Of a stretch of DNA of 64,000 nucleotides, positions 8,724 through 17,108 are shown in pieces. Below the pieces are notes generated by a model. That model had not been told where the DNA came from. It was given only the letters and a program-made list of their open reading frames with translations, and ran no database searches. Position 1 is the first letter of the stretch, and each line of letters begins with the position of its first letter. The DNA comes from Bordetella sp. LUAb4 (GTDB lineage: Bacteria; Pseudomonadota; Gammaproteobacteria; Burkholderiales; Burkholderiaceae_B), in contig NZ_JAHPZX010000004.1 of NCBI RefSeq assembly GCF_021325795.1, positions 782,232 to 846,231 on the forward strand, given 5' to 3'. The position numbers and the translations under genes were made by a program.

Positions 8724-10130
8724 ATGACCGATCAGCAGTCGTCTCGCAAACTCAAGAAGCCGAACCTCGCATGGATCACCCCCTTACAGGCGGGTGCGGG
8801 CGCGCGTTATGTGCAGATCATCAAGCAGGTATCGAGCGGGATAGCCGACGGCGTGTTGCAGCCCGGCGACAGGCTTCCGCCGCAGCGGGAGCTCGCGCAA
8901 GAGATGGGCGTCGATCTCACGACGGTGACACGGGCCTACACAGAACTGCGGCAGAGCGGCCTCATCGAGGCACAAGGCGCGGGCGGCTCATATGTCTCGA
9001 ACGTGGGCGCGCGGACCAGGACGACGGTCGATCTGAGCATGAACATTCCGCCATTGCTCAGCAGCCCCGGCATGGTTGAACTGTTCCAAACCGCGTCCGG
9101 TCCCTTGCGTGCAGCGATCCCGGCCGGCGAGATCCTCACCTATCACGTGGGCGCTGGCACGCGCGAAGACCGGGAAGCGGGCGCCGTGTGGCTGGAGCCG
9201 ATTTTGGGTTCTGTCGATCCAGATAGGGTTGTGATCTGTCCTGGCGCACAGACAGCGATAACCGCGGTGTTGCTCGCCCGCACACAGCCTGGCGATGTCA
9301 TCCTGGCGGATGCAATGACTTATCCGGGCATCCTGGCAAGTGCGCGAGTCTTGCAGAGAACGGTGATTGCGGTATCTGGGGACGAGAACGGCATGCTGCC
9401 CGAAGCATTGGAGCAAGCGTGCGAGCAGCACACACCGGCGTTGCTTTATCTCAATCCAACGATTCAGAACCCGACAACTGTCACAGTGCCCGCCGACAGA
9501 CGCGATGCCCTGCACCGCATCGCAGCCACGCGCGGCATAGCCATTCTCGAGGATGATCCCTACTGGCTACTCGCCGGCGACGCGCCCCCTCCCCTGGCGA
9601 GTATCTCAGGCGGCGCGGTCTATTACGTTTCAACGTTGTCGAAGTGTCTCGCACCGGGATTACGCACGGCGTACCTGCTGGTGCCACGAACAGAATCCGT
9701 CGGCCCGATCCTTGACGCGCTTCGCGCGATTTCCTTGATGTCTTCCCAGTGCATGGTTTCCATAGCAACCAGCGCCATCAATTCGCGCAAGGCCCACGAG
9801 CATCTGACCCGGGTCCGCAATGAATTAAAGGATCGCCAACGCATCGCGCGTCGTGGCCTTCACGTCCCATTTGCATCACACGAACACGGCCTGCATTTAT
9901 GGCTCGATTTGCCCAGGGGGCTGGATAGATATCGTCTCATCCAGACGGCACACGAACATGGCTTGGGCTTGACCGGCGCGGATGCATTCAGCATCGACGA
10001 TGGTCCCACTGACGCGATCCGGATATCGCTGGGCGGGGCGCCCAACCAGCAAGCGCTGGCGCAGGCGCTTGAAACGCTGGGAAATCTACTTGTGGTCCGG
10101 CCGGTGCCGAGTATCGCTGCAGTGGTCTAG
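8724..10130 (+). CDS. MocR-type GntR/aminotransferase-fold regulator
   Basis: This 468-residue protein has an N-terminal GntR winged helix (GVLQPGDRLPPQRELAQEMGVDLTTVTRAYTELRQSGLIE) joined to a fold-type I aminotransferase domain. Features include LYLNPTIQNPTT, an aspartate/tyrosine pair in EDDPYW, and the PLP lysine in STLSKCLAPGLRTAYL. Such proteins use PLP as an effector sensor rather than as an enzyme. The start at 8724 (MTDQQSS) is favoured over 8682, which would lie inside the promoter repeat. The likely target is its own promoter and the divergent small membrane gene. Confidence 0.85.
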   Translation: MTDQQSSRKLKKPNLAWITPLQAGAGARYVQIIKQVSSGIADGVLQPGDRLPPQRELAQEMGVDLTTVTRAYTELRQSGLIEAQGAGGSYVSNVGARTRTTVDLSMNIPPLLSSPGMVELFQTASGPLRAAIPAGEILTYHVGAGTREDREAGAVWLEPILGSVDPDRVVICPGAQTAITAVLLARTQPGDVILADAMTYPGILASARVLQRTVIAVSGDENGMLPEALEQACEQHTPALLYLNPTIQNPTTVTVPADRRDALHRIAATRGIAILEDDPYWLLAGDAPPPLASISGGAVYYVSTLSKCLAPGLRTAYLLVPRTESVGPILDALRAISLMSSQCMVSIATSAINSRKAHEHLTRVRNELKDRQRIARRGLHVPFASHEHGLHLWLDLPRGLDRYRLIQTAHEHGLGLTGADAFSIDDGPTDAIRISLGGAPNQQALAQALETLGNLLVVRPVPSIAAVV

Positions 10131-10342
10131 CTAAGCATTTGCGGGGGCTGCCGCTTTAACAGGGGAAGTCGGCAGACCCTTAATTACATACATGAACCAT
10201 ATTTGTATGCGTAGATGCGATCACTACACTCAACGCCAACAGTTCCCTAGCATCCCATAATCGGCCGCCATGTCCGACGCGGGCGCGCAGAGCGTGGCTT
10301 ATCGCGGCGTCTTCGTGGCGTGGTCTACGTCCAAAGCCTCCC

Positions 10343-11683
10343 TCATACAGCACGGTTTGACGGCCTCCCTCTCGCCGTCGCGCCGAACCTGCCCATCAGG
10401 TAACCGCGCTCGATGTTGTCAGTAGCGCGGACCTTGATATCGCTCAGCGAATAGAGATGCGTGCAGCCTTGCGCGTCCTTCTCGGCAAACCACACTTGGT
10501 CACGGCGCAGCAACGAACCTGTGAGCAGGTTGGTGTCATGCGTGGAGAAGATCAGTTGCGCCTTTCCGGGATTCGTTATGGGGTTCTGGAAAAGCTTGAT
10601 GAGTTCACGAGACACCAGAGGGTGCAGCGCGGTGTTGAGTTCATCAATCAAGATGGTTCCGCCGGCGTGCAGCTTCGCAAAGACTGGCCCTAACACTTGC
10701 AGCAGTGCTTGGGTTCCCGTGCTCTCAGCATCCAAGGCAATCGGGTAGATTTCACCATCCTTGCCCCGACGCCCGAGTCTGACCGAGACCCTCTCTTTCA
10801 TGAGATCCGAGGACATGCCGCCTTTCTCCGGCTCGGGCATGTTCGCGTGCTGCCTGATCAATTGCTCGATTCCCTTGAGAACCTGCAAATCCTTCTCCGC
10901 GAAGGGAATCCTGGAAAAGTCTATGCTTGAGATGCCCACATCCGCGGCTCGTAGGAACTGAAGCGCAGCGTCCCGCCGGTGCTCATCCAGCGCAAAGTAG
11001 GCTGTCAGCTGATCGACAACGAAGAATTCGTTGAGGTTCGCATTGAGGCGGCTGACGACTTGCTCGAAGAACTCGAATATCGGCGTGATCTGCGGATGAG
11101 CGTTCTGCGCCGCAACGGACAAGAACAGGCTATTGGGTCGGACAAGCTTGGCGATCTGCTTATTCTCTCCTTTGAGGCTCTTGCCAGGAAAGACAATCTC
11201 GACGGCACCCTCGCCTGACGTCTCCCGTCCAAACATGACCGAGCGCGCTTGGCGCGATGCGGTCAGATCAAACGAGTACAGCCATTCCTGCAGGATGTAC
11301 TTTCCATCCAGGATGAAACCGTAGTGGTACCGGGTGTCGCCCAGCACGATATCGGCGTCGTATCGAGAAGACTTGTTGCGAGACTCGGCGTCCAGCAGAT
11401 AGGGATCGTAAGGCGTGCCTGTTCGGCTTGCCATGCGTGAGTGCGAGTGCGCAATGGCCTGAACAAAGAAGTCGATGGCCCTTAGCACCGTGGATTTTCC
11501 CGAGGCGTTGGCCCCGTAGATTCCTGCGACCGGAAGCACGCGCAGCGCACGAGCGTTATCCGCAGAGGCGCCCTCGGCTGTCATGACGCCGGTGTCGTCA
11601 TCCTTGAGAGCGGTCGCCGTGAGCTGGAGCTCCTGGTAAGAGGCGATTGAACCATGGTTCTCGACTCCGAAACGCAGCAGCAT
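10343..11683 (-). CDS. AAA_21-type ATPase (RloA/OLD-like), defence-associated
   Basis: This 446-residue ATP-binding protein has Walker A GIYGANASGKST (about 55-66), Walker B in GTILIDELNTALHP, and the late H-loop FSTHDTNLL. The ESTGTQALLQVLGPVF signature is that of the AAA_15/AAA_21 ATPases found in RloA, AbiL-like and retron-linked systems. The ATG at 11683 has GGAG six bases upstream; the longer frame would begin at TTG. Relatives usually sit upstream of a RloB/DUF4276 nuclease-like partner, but only about 210 bases separate this gene from the next one and no partner is seen. Role: presumed phage or plasmid defence. Confidence 0.82.
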   Translation of the reverse strand: MLLRFGVENHGSIASYQELQLTATALKDDDTGVMTAEGASADNARALRVLPVAGIYGANASGKSTVLRAIDFFVQAIAHSHSRMASRTGTPYDPYLLDAESRNKSSRYDADIVLGDTRYHYGFILDGKYILQEWLYSFDLTASRQARSVMFGRETSGEGAVEIVFPGKSLKGENKQIAKLVRPNSLFLSVAAQNAHPQITPIFEFFEQVVSRLNANLNEFFVVDQLTAYFALDEHRRDAALQFLRAADVGISSIDFSRIPFAEKDLQVLKGIEQLIRQHANMPEPEKGGMSSDLMKERVSVRLGRRGKDGEIYPIALDAESTGTQALLQVLGPVFAKLHAGGTILIDELNTALHPLVSRELIKLFQNPITNPGKAQLIFSTHDTNLLTGSLLRRDQVWFAEKDAQGCTHLYSLSDIKVRATDNIERGYLMGRFGATARGRPSNRAV

Positions 11684-12363
11684 AATGGACTCCAAACAGC
11701 CAATTTTGCAGAACTATCGCATAAATCCTCCTTATAGGACCAACACGATGGTCAACAATGGACATCGGCGCACTTACATGCCACGGGGCAACCCACCTGC
11801 TATATCCCAGGTACGCCGCAAGTAACGTTGCTGGGCTATGAACGATCATGATCCAAGCAATGCCGAGATCGTTCAGGTTTTGCAAACGCCGCTGCTTGGT
11901 ACTGATGTCAAGGTTGCTTATGGCGTCAAGCACCCGGAAGCGCACACCCTATGAATGGCTCGCCAAAAGAGATGCACTGGAAATGTCCGCCCAATATCGC
12001 CGCGCCAGGCTCCGTAGCATGTGCCGCATTTCAGGCCCTTGACGCGAACAGCCGAATGACGGGAAACGGCCAAAAACGGACAGTTGCAATCCACTCTACA
12101 CGTTAGAGTTGTACTGCAGTGAAGTCTGACAGCAGTGCAGATGCGCGGCGCCTTGACGCCGCTGCAGATTCCAGCTCTGCTTCTGCAGCTATACCCGTTC
12201 AACAATTGAGCAAGGCACTGAGGACCGCGCCCAACACCGCGCTGATCCCAGGCGCAATGCGAAATGGTGCGAAGGACATCTCGTGGGAATTCTCGTCACA
12301 GATGCGGTCAAATAACCTAGTACGAAAGCCGAAGAGGCTCACGGCCTTTCTCCTTGCGCATCG
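11684..12363. other. Gene-poor gap inside the defence island
   Basis: The stretch is 680 bases with short open frames on both strands but no recognisable protein. Its only clear element is the MerR-like dyad at 12093-12109. It is probably a scar of lost accessory genes. Confidence 0.4.
12084..12115 (+). promoter_or_regulatory. MerR-family-like promoter dyad without a regulator
   Basis: The perfect dyad ACTCTA-CACGT-TAGAGT (12093-12109) lies between a TTGCAA (-35-like) and TGTACT (-10-like) separated by 20 bases. That long spacer is typical of metal-responsive MerR promoters (PbrR, CadR, ZntR). No merR-type gene or metal transporter is adjacent. Confidence 0.4.
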
Positions 12364-12984
12364 CTAGGACCTGGGTTTGACCAGCACCAGGTCAACCTCC
12401 TCGGCACCCATTCTCAAGTGAAGTTCTGGTGTCGACGCTTCAGGTATACCTTCAAGCATCAATGCTTGTTTAGCTTGTTTGAACGCGTTAGGTATTGACT
12501 TTCCGAAGCCAATCGCTGAATAGAATTGCGCGGCGAATATTCGAGCCGCGGTATCGCCAATTGCTTGATTCATCCCAATTGCTGCATCTACGTATTGCGT
12601 ACATGCAGCTGCTTGGATGTATGAATGGCAGGTGTTAAAAAACACCAGCCTGACGGAGTCAAAAAGCTCGAAAGTGCCCACAATACGTTCGAATGAAACA
12701 TAATCAGCGTCGCCATTGCGATCCTGGAGGACCAGTTCATCCTCCGCGGTGCCGTGTCCGCTGAAGTGAACAATAGTGGGAGCCAGCTCATTCATGTATT
12801 GGAGTATGTCTCCAGGCCGCAACGCCCAGCGCGACTCCAGCTTGACCGCGTCTCGGTGGTCCGACAAACGGATCTTCTGCTGTATTTCCCGGGCCTCCTC
12901 ATCCAGCAGGAGCCGGCGCTCAGAGTGAGTCGCAGGATCAGTCGCGAAGAATGCAACCACAATTTTCTCTGGTAACTCACTCAA
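12364..12984 (-). CDS. CHAT-domain caspase-like protease
   Basis: This 206-residue protein is essentially one CHAT domain of the caspase-like clan CD peptidases. The catalytic His lies in TIVHFSGHGTAEDE (His73/His77, the second being the usual catalytic one) and the nucleophile in VRLVFFNTCHS (Cys119); both are intact. The substrate pocket region DAAIGMNQAIGDTAARIFAAQFYSAIGFG follows. No TPR repeats or membrane segments are present. The start is a TTG that overlaps the stop of the upstream coiled-coil gene, which implies coupled translation. CHAT proteases in conflict systems cut a partner or host protein once a sensor is triggered; here the sensor candidate is the coiled-coil protein. Confidence 0.8.
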   Translation of the reverse strand: MSELPEKIVVAFFATDPATHSERRLLLDEEAREIQQKIRLSDHRDAVKLESRWALRPGDILQYMNELAPTIVHFSGHGTAEDELVLQDRNGDADYVSFERIVGTFELFDSVRLVFFNTCHSYIQAAACTQYVDAAIGMNQAIGDTAARIFAAQFYSAIGFGKSIPNAFKQAKQALMLEGIPEASTPELHLRMGAEEVDLVLVKPRS

Positions 12985-13418
12985 CGATCCACACGCGCAA
13001 TGGTCTCGCGATGTAGCGACCCGTGATGAGTCAAGCTCGCTTCCATGGCGCGAAACCGCCGCGTATGGGTCTCCTGCTGACGTTTCTGCTCGTCGTTTCG
13101 TTTCTTGAGTGCTTTAGCTTCCTCGCTATCCAGCCGCCCTTGAACAATACCGAACCTCTTCTGTTCATCGGCGATCTTTCTCTCGAGTTTCGCAATCTCG
13201 CGCTCATGTTTGGCTTGGTCGTCGGCGTACCGACTGGCTTCGCGCAGTTTGGATTGAGCGGTTGATGTAGAACTGGTCTTGCTCGCGGCGGCCGCTGCGG
13301 CAATGGATTTCATTCCTGCGTCCGCCGCCTTTTGTACCTCACGCGCCTTTTGCTCCGTCAATTTCGCAATGTTTGTGCGCAGTTGGATGACTTGGCGACG
13401 GTACATATCGATGCTCAT
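12981..13418 (-). CDS. Coiled-coil partner protein of the CHAT protease
   Basis: This 145-residue, highly charged protein is almost entirely helical. It has a coiled coil at 1-35 (MYRRQVIQLRTNIAKLTEQK), an Ala/Ser/Thr-rich break with SKTSSTSTAQSKLREA (about 46-61), and a second long coiled coil at 65-125 rich in Lys/Glu. The helix, break with STxQSKLREA, helix layout resembles N-terminal modules I recall in front of TIR and other effector domains in conflict systems. It has a strong GAGGAG ribosome site and ends in an overlap with the CHAT start. Possible roles are an oligomerisation or sensor scaffold, or the protease substrate. Confidence 0.75.
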   Translation of the reverse strand: MSIDMYRRQVIQLRTNIAKLTEQKAREVQKAADAGMKSIAAAAAASKTSSTSTAQSKLREASRYADDQAKHEREIAKLERKIADEQKRFGIVQGRLDSEEAKALKKRNDEQKRQQETHTRRFRAMEASLTHHGSLHRETIARVDR

Positions 13419-13697
13419 GCTCTACTCTCCTCATCTTGCAGATCCTACCTAGTCGGGAAGTCGGCCTCGGTCTGGCCAGCCAAAGCGACGCCGGATCTTT
13501 TCAGACATCATTCTGTCGTTGCTAGACCGATGAAGCACCGGCCCGCCGCGGCTCGTGCTCGTCAACTACCCGATACGTACCTACGCGTGAAGCGGCTTGG
13601 TATCCGGCGAAATTCATCCGGCCTGGGATCAAGCCACACGGGGAGCGCGAGTTCTTTGACTCTTTGACACCAGACGCAGCCAACCCCGTCCGGTGAC
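13419..13697. other. Gap without recognisable gene
   Basis: About 280 bases lie upstream of the coiled-coil gene and must contain its promoter. No gene or strong repeat is evident. Confidence 0.4.
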
Positions 13698-13793
13698 CTA
13701 AGCGAGACAGTACTTCTTATGCTTCAGGCCACTACCGCGGCAGAAGCGGTCAACTTCCGAAGAAGCCGAATGACCGTTTAGACAGTTTCGATC
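13698..13793 (-). pseudogene. SEC-C motif relic directly after the ATPase stop
   Basis: Directly after the TGA of the zinc-hook ATPase, in the same frame, 31 codons read through to a TAG (13700-13698) and end in DRFCRGSGLKHKKYCLA. This matches the SEC-C zinc motif (CxCGSGxKYKxCC) in spacing and in its GSG, K and C residues, although one cysteine is replaced. SEC-C motifs normally close a larger protein, so this looks like the 3' end of a lost gene. Confidence 0.5.
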
Positions 13794-16376
13794 TCACGCA
13801 GCAATCCTCTTTTCAAATTCCCCGATCCAATCAATGACGACCGAGAGGTCGTTAGCCAGTTCATCAACGCCGGGAAGATTAGCATCAACCTCATCGGCCT
13901 GAGAGTGCTCGAAAATGGAGTATTTAGTCATCATATGATCGACCAGAATACAGTCATCCGCCGTAATTTTTGACAGCGATCGGATCTGCTGAGTTTGGAC
14001 TGACCGCCGAAAACGCTCAATTAATCCGTTCAACATGATCTTTTCGACGGACCGTTCGACGAGTATTCGAAAATCGGCGCAGGCTGCCTTCATATCATTG
14101 TCGTAGCTGACATCGGCAGCATCCAAAAGCTTCCGCAAACTAGGTAACCGATGGTCGCGCAACTTCGCGAATCCTTTATCAGGACGCTCCCGTCTCACAT
14201 CGAGCGTATCCACTACGCCAACCAGCGTGCCGAGCCGCCGCAGTGATATAAAAGCTCGTGACGGGAATGCGCCGCCGGTGGCCGCCGCGTTCTTGCTAGC
14301 CTTGTCCAAGGCATCTTCCAAAAGCGCCAGTAGCGAAAGTCGATGTGTGAACACGATCACCTGCCGGGTGCGCGACAGCTCAACTAGCCGATCAGCAACG
14401 CGCTCTTCAAACTCTTGGTCGAGGGATGAAATCGGATCGTCGAAAACGAAGGGCGTGGGCTGCCCAGAGCCCGTTATATCCGCGAGAAAAGCCGCTAGCG
14501 CAACGATCCGGCTCTCCCCTTCGCTCAAAACGGCGTGAGCGGCAGCGTTTTGCTTTGTGTCGCGCAGAGTAAGCGCAAACGAGATCTTGCCTTTGCCCTG
14601 CTGCAACGGCTCTGGGCTGACGAGCAGGCGCTTGCCACCAAGCGCTGAAATCTCCGCGAGGAACCGCTCCTGATACCCCTTTGCAAGTTCCTCGTCCGTG
14701 AGATCGTTTTTTTTGCGTGTGAGAGCATTCGTCCCCGTCAAACGGATCGCGTCGTCAATGTTGCCGATGATGCCTTTCCGTACAATTTCCGCTTCCAGAG
14801 CGGTCTTCTGCTGAGTCATCCATTCGCGCGCGCGAAGCTCTTTCAGCATTTTTTCATGTTCGGCTCTCTTTCCATCTTTCTGCAACTCGGTGAGGGTTGC
14901 CTGTTCTTTTACCAGCGACGCTGTGAGAACGGCTATTCCTTCATCCAGCTGCGCCCAGTCGACGGGCGGCAAATCCGCGACGACAGCGGCTGTCTCCGCC
15001 GCCGCGCGCCGAGTCTGGATACCATCGAGCAAGCGGTCAGCGTCAATCGCCTCCAGCTTCACAAGTCCAACATCCAAACGCCATTTATCAGCTGACGGTA
15101 ATGCAGGCAGTGCCTTGATCAAGGAGTCGCACAGTTTTTCGGCAGTCTTCGCGCCGGTTTCAAGCCCGCCTTTCACATATGTCTCAAAGCTCGAAAGCCG
15201 CGTACAGGCCGCCTCGTCAAGCGGCTGCTGGCATAAGACACATTTATCTTCGTCTTCGACGGCAGGGAAGGATCTTCCAGGATACGCAAGCTCTTCGGAG
15301 TACAGCCTTGCCTGGTCCCACATGAGGCGCCAGCTTTGCTTGCCAACGCCATCGAGTGGCGCATTAGCAAATACGCGCTCGGCGTCGTCGGTAGCCGCCT
15401 TGCGCTTTTCGGCTGCATCACGCCGCGCATTCAGAACTGCGAGCAACGTATTGTCGGACAACGCGTCACGCAAGGTCTTCACTTCATTTTCAAGCTGTCT
15501 GAGGAGCTCTTTCTGACGCGTCAGTTCCTTCAGGCGACCGGAAATGTCTTGCTGCTTTAGGCTCGTCTCGATCTTGAGTCGCTCGTCCGCGTCCTCTGCT
15601 GTCCAGACGCACGCGGTATCAACGGCAGCCTGAGTTGTTAATGGTTTGATCGTCGACCAGAATCCCGCCGCTTTTGTCTCGGCGTGGTCCGGCGGCATCA
15701 ACGGAAGCTTCGTCGGCAACGCGTTTTTCCGTCCGGATAACTCGGTGGCTACGCGTTCTGATATGTCGATGAGTTGGGAGATGAATCGCATGCGGCGTGG
15801 CTCATATGACGCAACATTTTTGTCGTTCACGTATGACGCCGCGACCGCTGAGTCGAAGACATGGATATGCCGGAGCTTTGCCGCAGGTCCACCGGCAGCT
15901 ACCCACGCGACGGATTCGGCTACGCCATTCTGTATCACCACGAATTCTGCCGAAGGTGGAATGGACTTGGCCAAAAACACGTTGGGAAGAAGATCTGAGC
16001 GCGTTCGCGCGCCGCACGCATTTTTCACCAGCCGCGCAAAGCCGGATTTCCCGGCTCCGTTCGGGCCATAGACAATCGCGAAATCTTTGTTGCCGAGATC
16101 GAGTGCTGCATCCTGGCGGATGGCATTCACTCCATTCACTTTCTCGATCTTAGACAACCTGACATTCAGTGAAGCCACCGCAGCGGAAAATGCGCCTGCT
16201 GGTACCGTCTCGAATATGGCGGCGGGATCTGTTGACGCCTCCGCAAGGCAGAGATCGGCAAGGGCACTTATATCCTTGTCTTCCGGCGGACGCTGCGACC
16301 CGAGCAACCGGGCTGCTGCCGTTTGCATCCAATGCGGGCGCTCGGCCAGCCATTCTTCGAATGAAGATTTACTCAT
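13794..16376 (-). CDS. Zinc-hook ABC/AAA_13 ATPase, RloC/PrrC-like
   Basis: This 860-residue SMC-like ATPase has Walker A in FAIVYGPNGAGKSGFARL (about 100-117), a long helical region with a zinc-hook CVLCQQ (about 390) flanked by coiled coil, an ABC signature LSEGESRIVAL, Walker B with PFVFDDPISSLDQEFEERV, and an H-loop in VIVFTHRLSLL. The C-terminal 150 residues are helical and contain an EHSQ block, the place where RloC carries its HEPN-type anticodon nuclease; a complete nuclease triad is not obvious to me. The start MSKSSFEEWLAERPHW (16376) has a G-rich ribosome site; an upstream GTG at 16406 is less likely. Probable abortive-infection or DNA-damage-triggered defence ATPase. Confidence 0.8.
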   Translation of the reverse strand: MSKSSFEEWLAERPHWMQTAAARLLGSQRPPEDKDISALADLCLAEASTDPAAIFETVPAGAFSAAVASLNVRLSKIEKVNGVNAIRQDAALDLGNKDFAIVYGPNGAGKSGFARLVKNACGARTRSDLLPNVFLAKSIPPSAEFVVIQNGVAESVAWVAAGGPAAKLRHIHVFDSAVAASYVNDKNVASYEPRRMRFISQLIDISERVATELSGRKNALPTKLPLMPPDHAETKAAGFWSTIKPLTTQAAVDTACVWTAEDADERLKIETSLKQQDISGRLKELTRQKELLRQLENEVKTLRDALSDNTLLAVLNARRDAAEKRKAATDDAERVFANAPLDGVGKQSWRLMWDQARLYSEELAYPGRSFPAVEDEDKCVLCQQPLDEAACTRLSSFETYVKGGLETGAKTAEKLCDSLIKALPALPSADKWRLDVGLVKLEAIDADRLLDGIQTRRAAAETAAVVADLPPVDWAQLDEGIAVLTASLVKEQATLTELQKDGKRAEHEKMLKELRAREWMTQQKTALEAEIVRKGIIGNIDDAIRLTGTNALTRKKNDLTDEELAKGYQERFLAEISALGGKRLLVSPEPLQQGKGKISFALTLRDTKQNAAAHAVLSEGESRIVALAAFLADITGSGQPTPFVFDDPISSLDQEFEERVADRLVELSRTRQVIVFTHRLSLLALLEDALDKASKNAAATGGAFPSRAFISLRRLGTLVGVVDTLDVRRERPDKGFAKLRDHRLPSLRKLLDAADVSYDNDMKAACADFRILVERSVEKIMLNGLIERFRRSVQTQQIRSLSKITADDCILVDHMMTKYSIFEHSQADEVDANLPGVDELANDLSVVIDWIGEFEKRIAA

Positions 16377-16422
16377 CTTACCCCCATACAGTTCCGACAT
16401 CGGCACAGCGAGCCGAACCGCG

Positions 16423-16569
16423 TCACCACAATTTTATTTTCGATTTCGCCTTTGTCGCGCCGTTACGCCCCGACGAGTTAGAAGCAGCGACCTCTTTTTC
16501 GTTTTTCGAGGATTTGGGATCCCGAAAAATCTTCGCCGCGTCTGACACGGCTTTTTTGCCTGTTGCCAT
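16423..16569 (-). CDS. 48-residue basic protein upstream of the zinc-hook ATPase
   Basis: The protein starts MATGKKAVSDAAKIFRDPKSS and is Lys/Ser/Ala-rich throughout. I recall similar short proteins (ATGKKAAS...RDPKSSK...AGSAL) as stand-alone genes in accessory regions, but not a function. AGAGG lies five bases before the ATG, and the gene ends 46 bases before the ATPase start on the same strand, so co-transcription is likely. A longer in-frame extension to 16713 lacks a ribosome site. Confidence 0.6.
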   Translation of the reverse strand: MATGKKAVSDAAKIFRDPKSSKNEKEVAASNSSGRNGATKAKSKIKLW

Positions 16570-17108
16570 GGTTGCCTCTGTGAGTGTTTTTATTAGGTCG
16601 GCGTTACCGACTTGCGATATCGTATAAAGATGACCGCGCAATTTCAAGATGCTGTTTTCCCGCCACGTCCTAACGCGACCCAAACAATTAGGCGAAGATC
16701 TCGACGGCGGCAAAAGCTAGCAGACGCATACCGCGAGCGCATGGCATGGCCCGACGTCACGACGGATATATTGCGCTTGTTGCAGCGCGCGCTTGGTTTG
16801 GTTGCGAGAAGGACCGCAATCGGCCAGTTTGAGTTATTCAGGCCACTTCGACGCCAGTCCGTTGTCACACCGATATAAGACATTCACACGCAGCGCTGCC
16901 GTCAGCAGGATCAGTATGAGCCGTGCTGGGGAGCGCTGGTTCTGGTGGTTCGTTGGGCCCATAACACGCTAATGTCGTTGCGCGGTCGCGGTATAGTTCC
17001 GGCGCGACGGGTAGTCTCCCCATCACTGTCAGGCGAATTAACTGAGGCTCTACGATAGGTATTGGAAGTCAGGCCACGAGCTGGTGCAATAGTGAGGAAG
17101 AATTGAAG
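16570..17108. other. Gap between divergent defence genes
   Basis: About 540 bases lie between the minus-strand ATPase unit and the plus-strand RES gene. They should hold both promoters. Open frames here show no family resemblance. Confidence 0.4.

Noticed and set aside
11848..12367. Short ORFs on both strands in the gap of the defence island
   Set aside because: None shows a family resemblance or a ribosome site, and they overlap one another in opposite strands.
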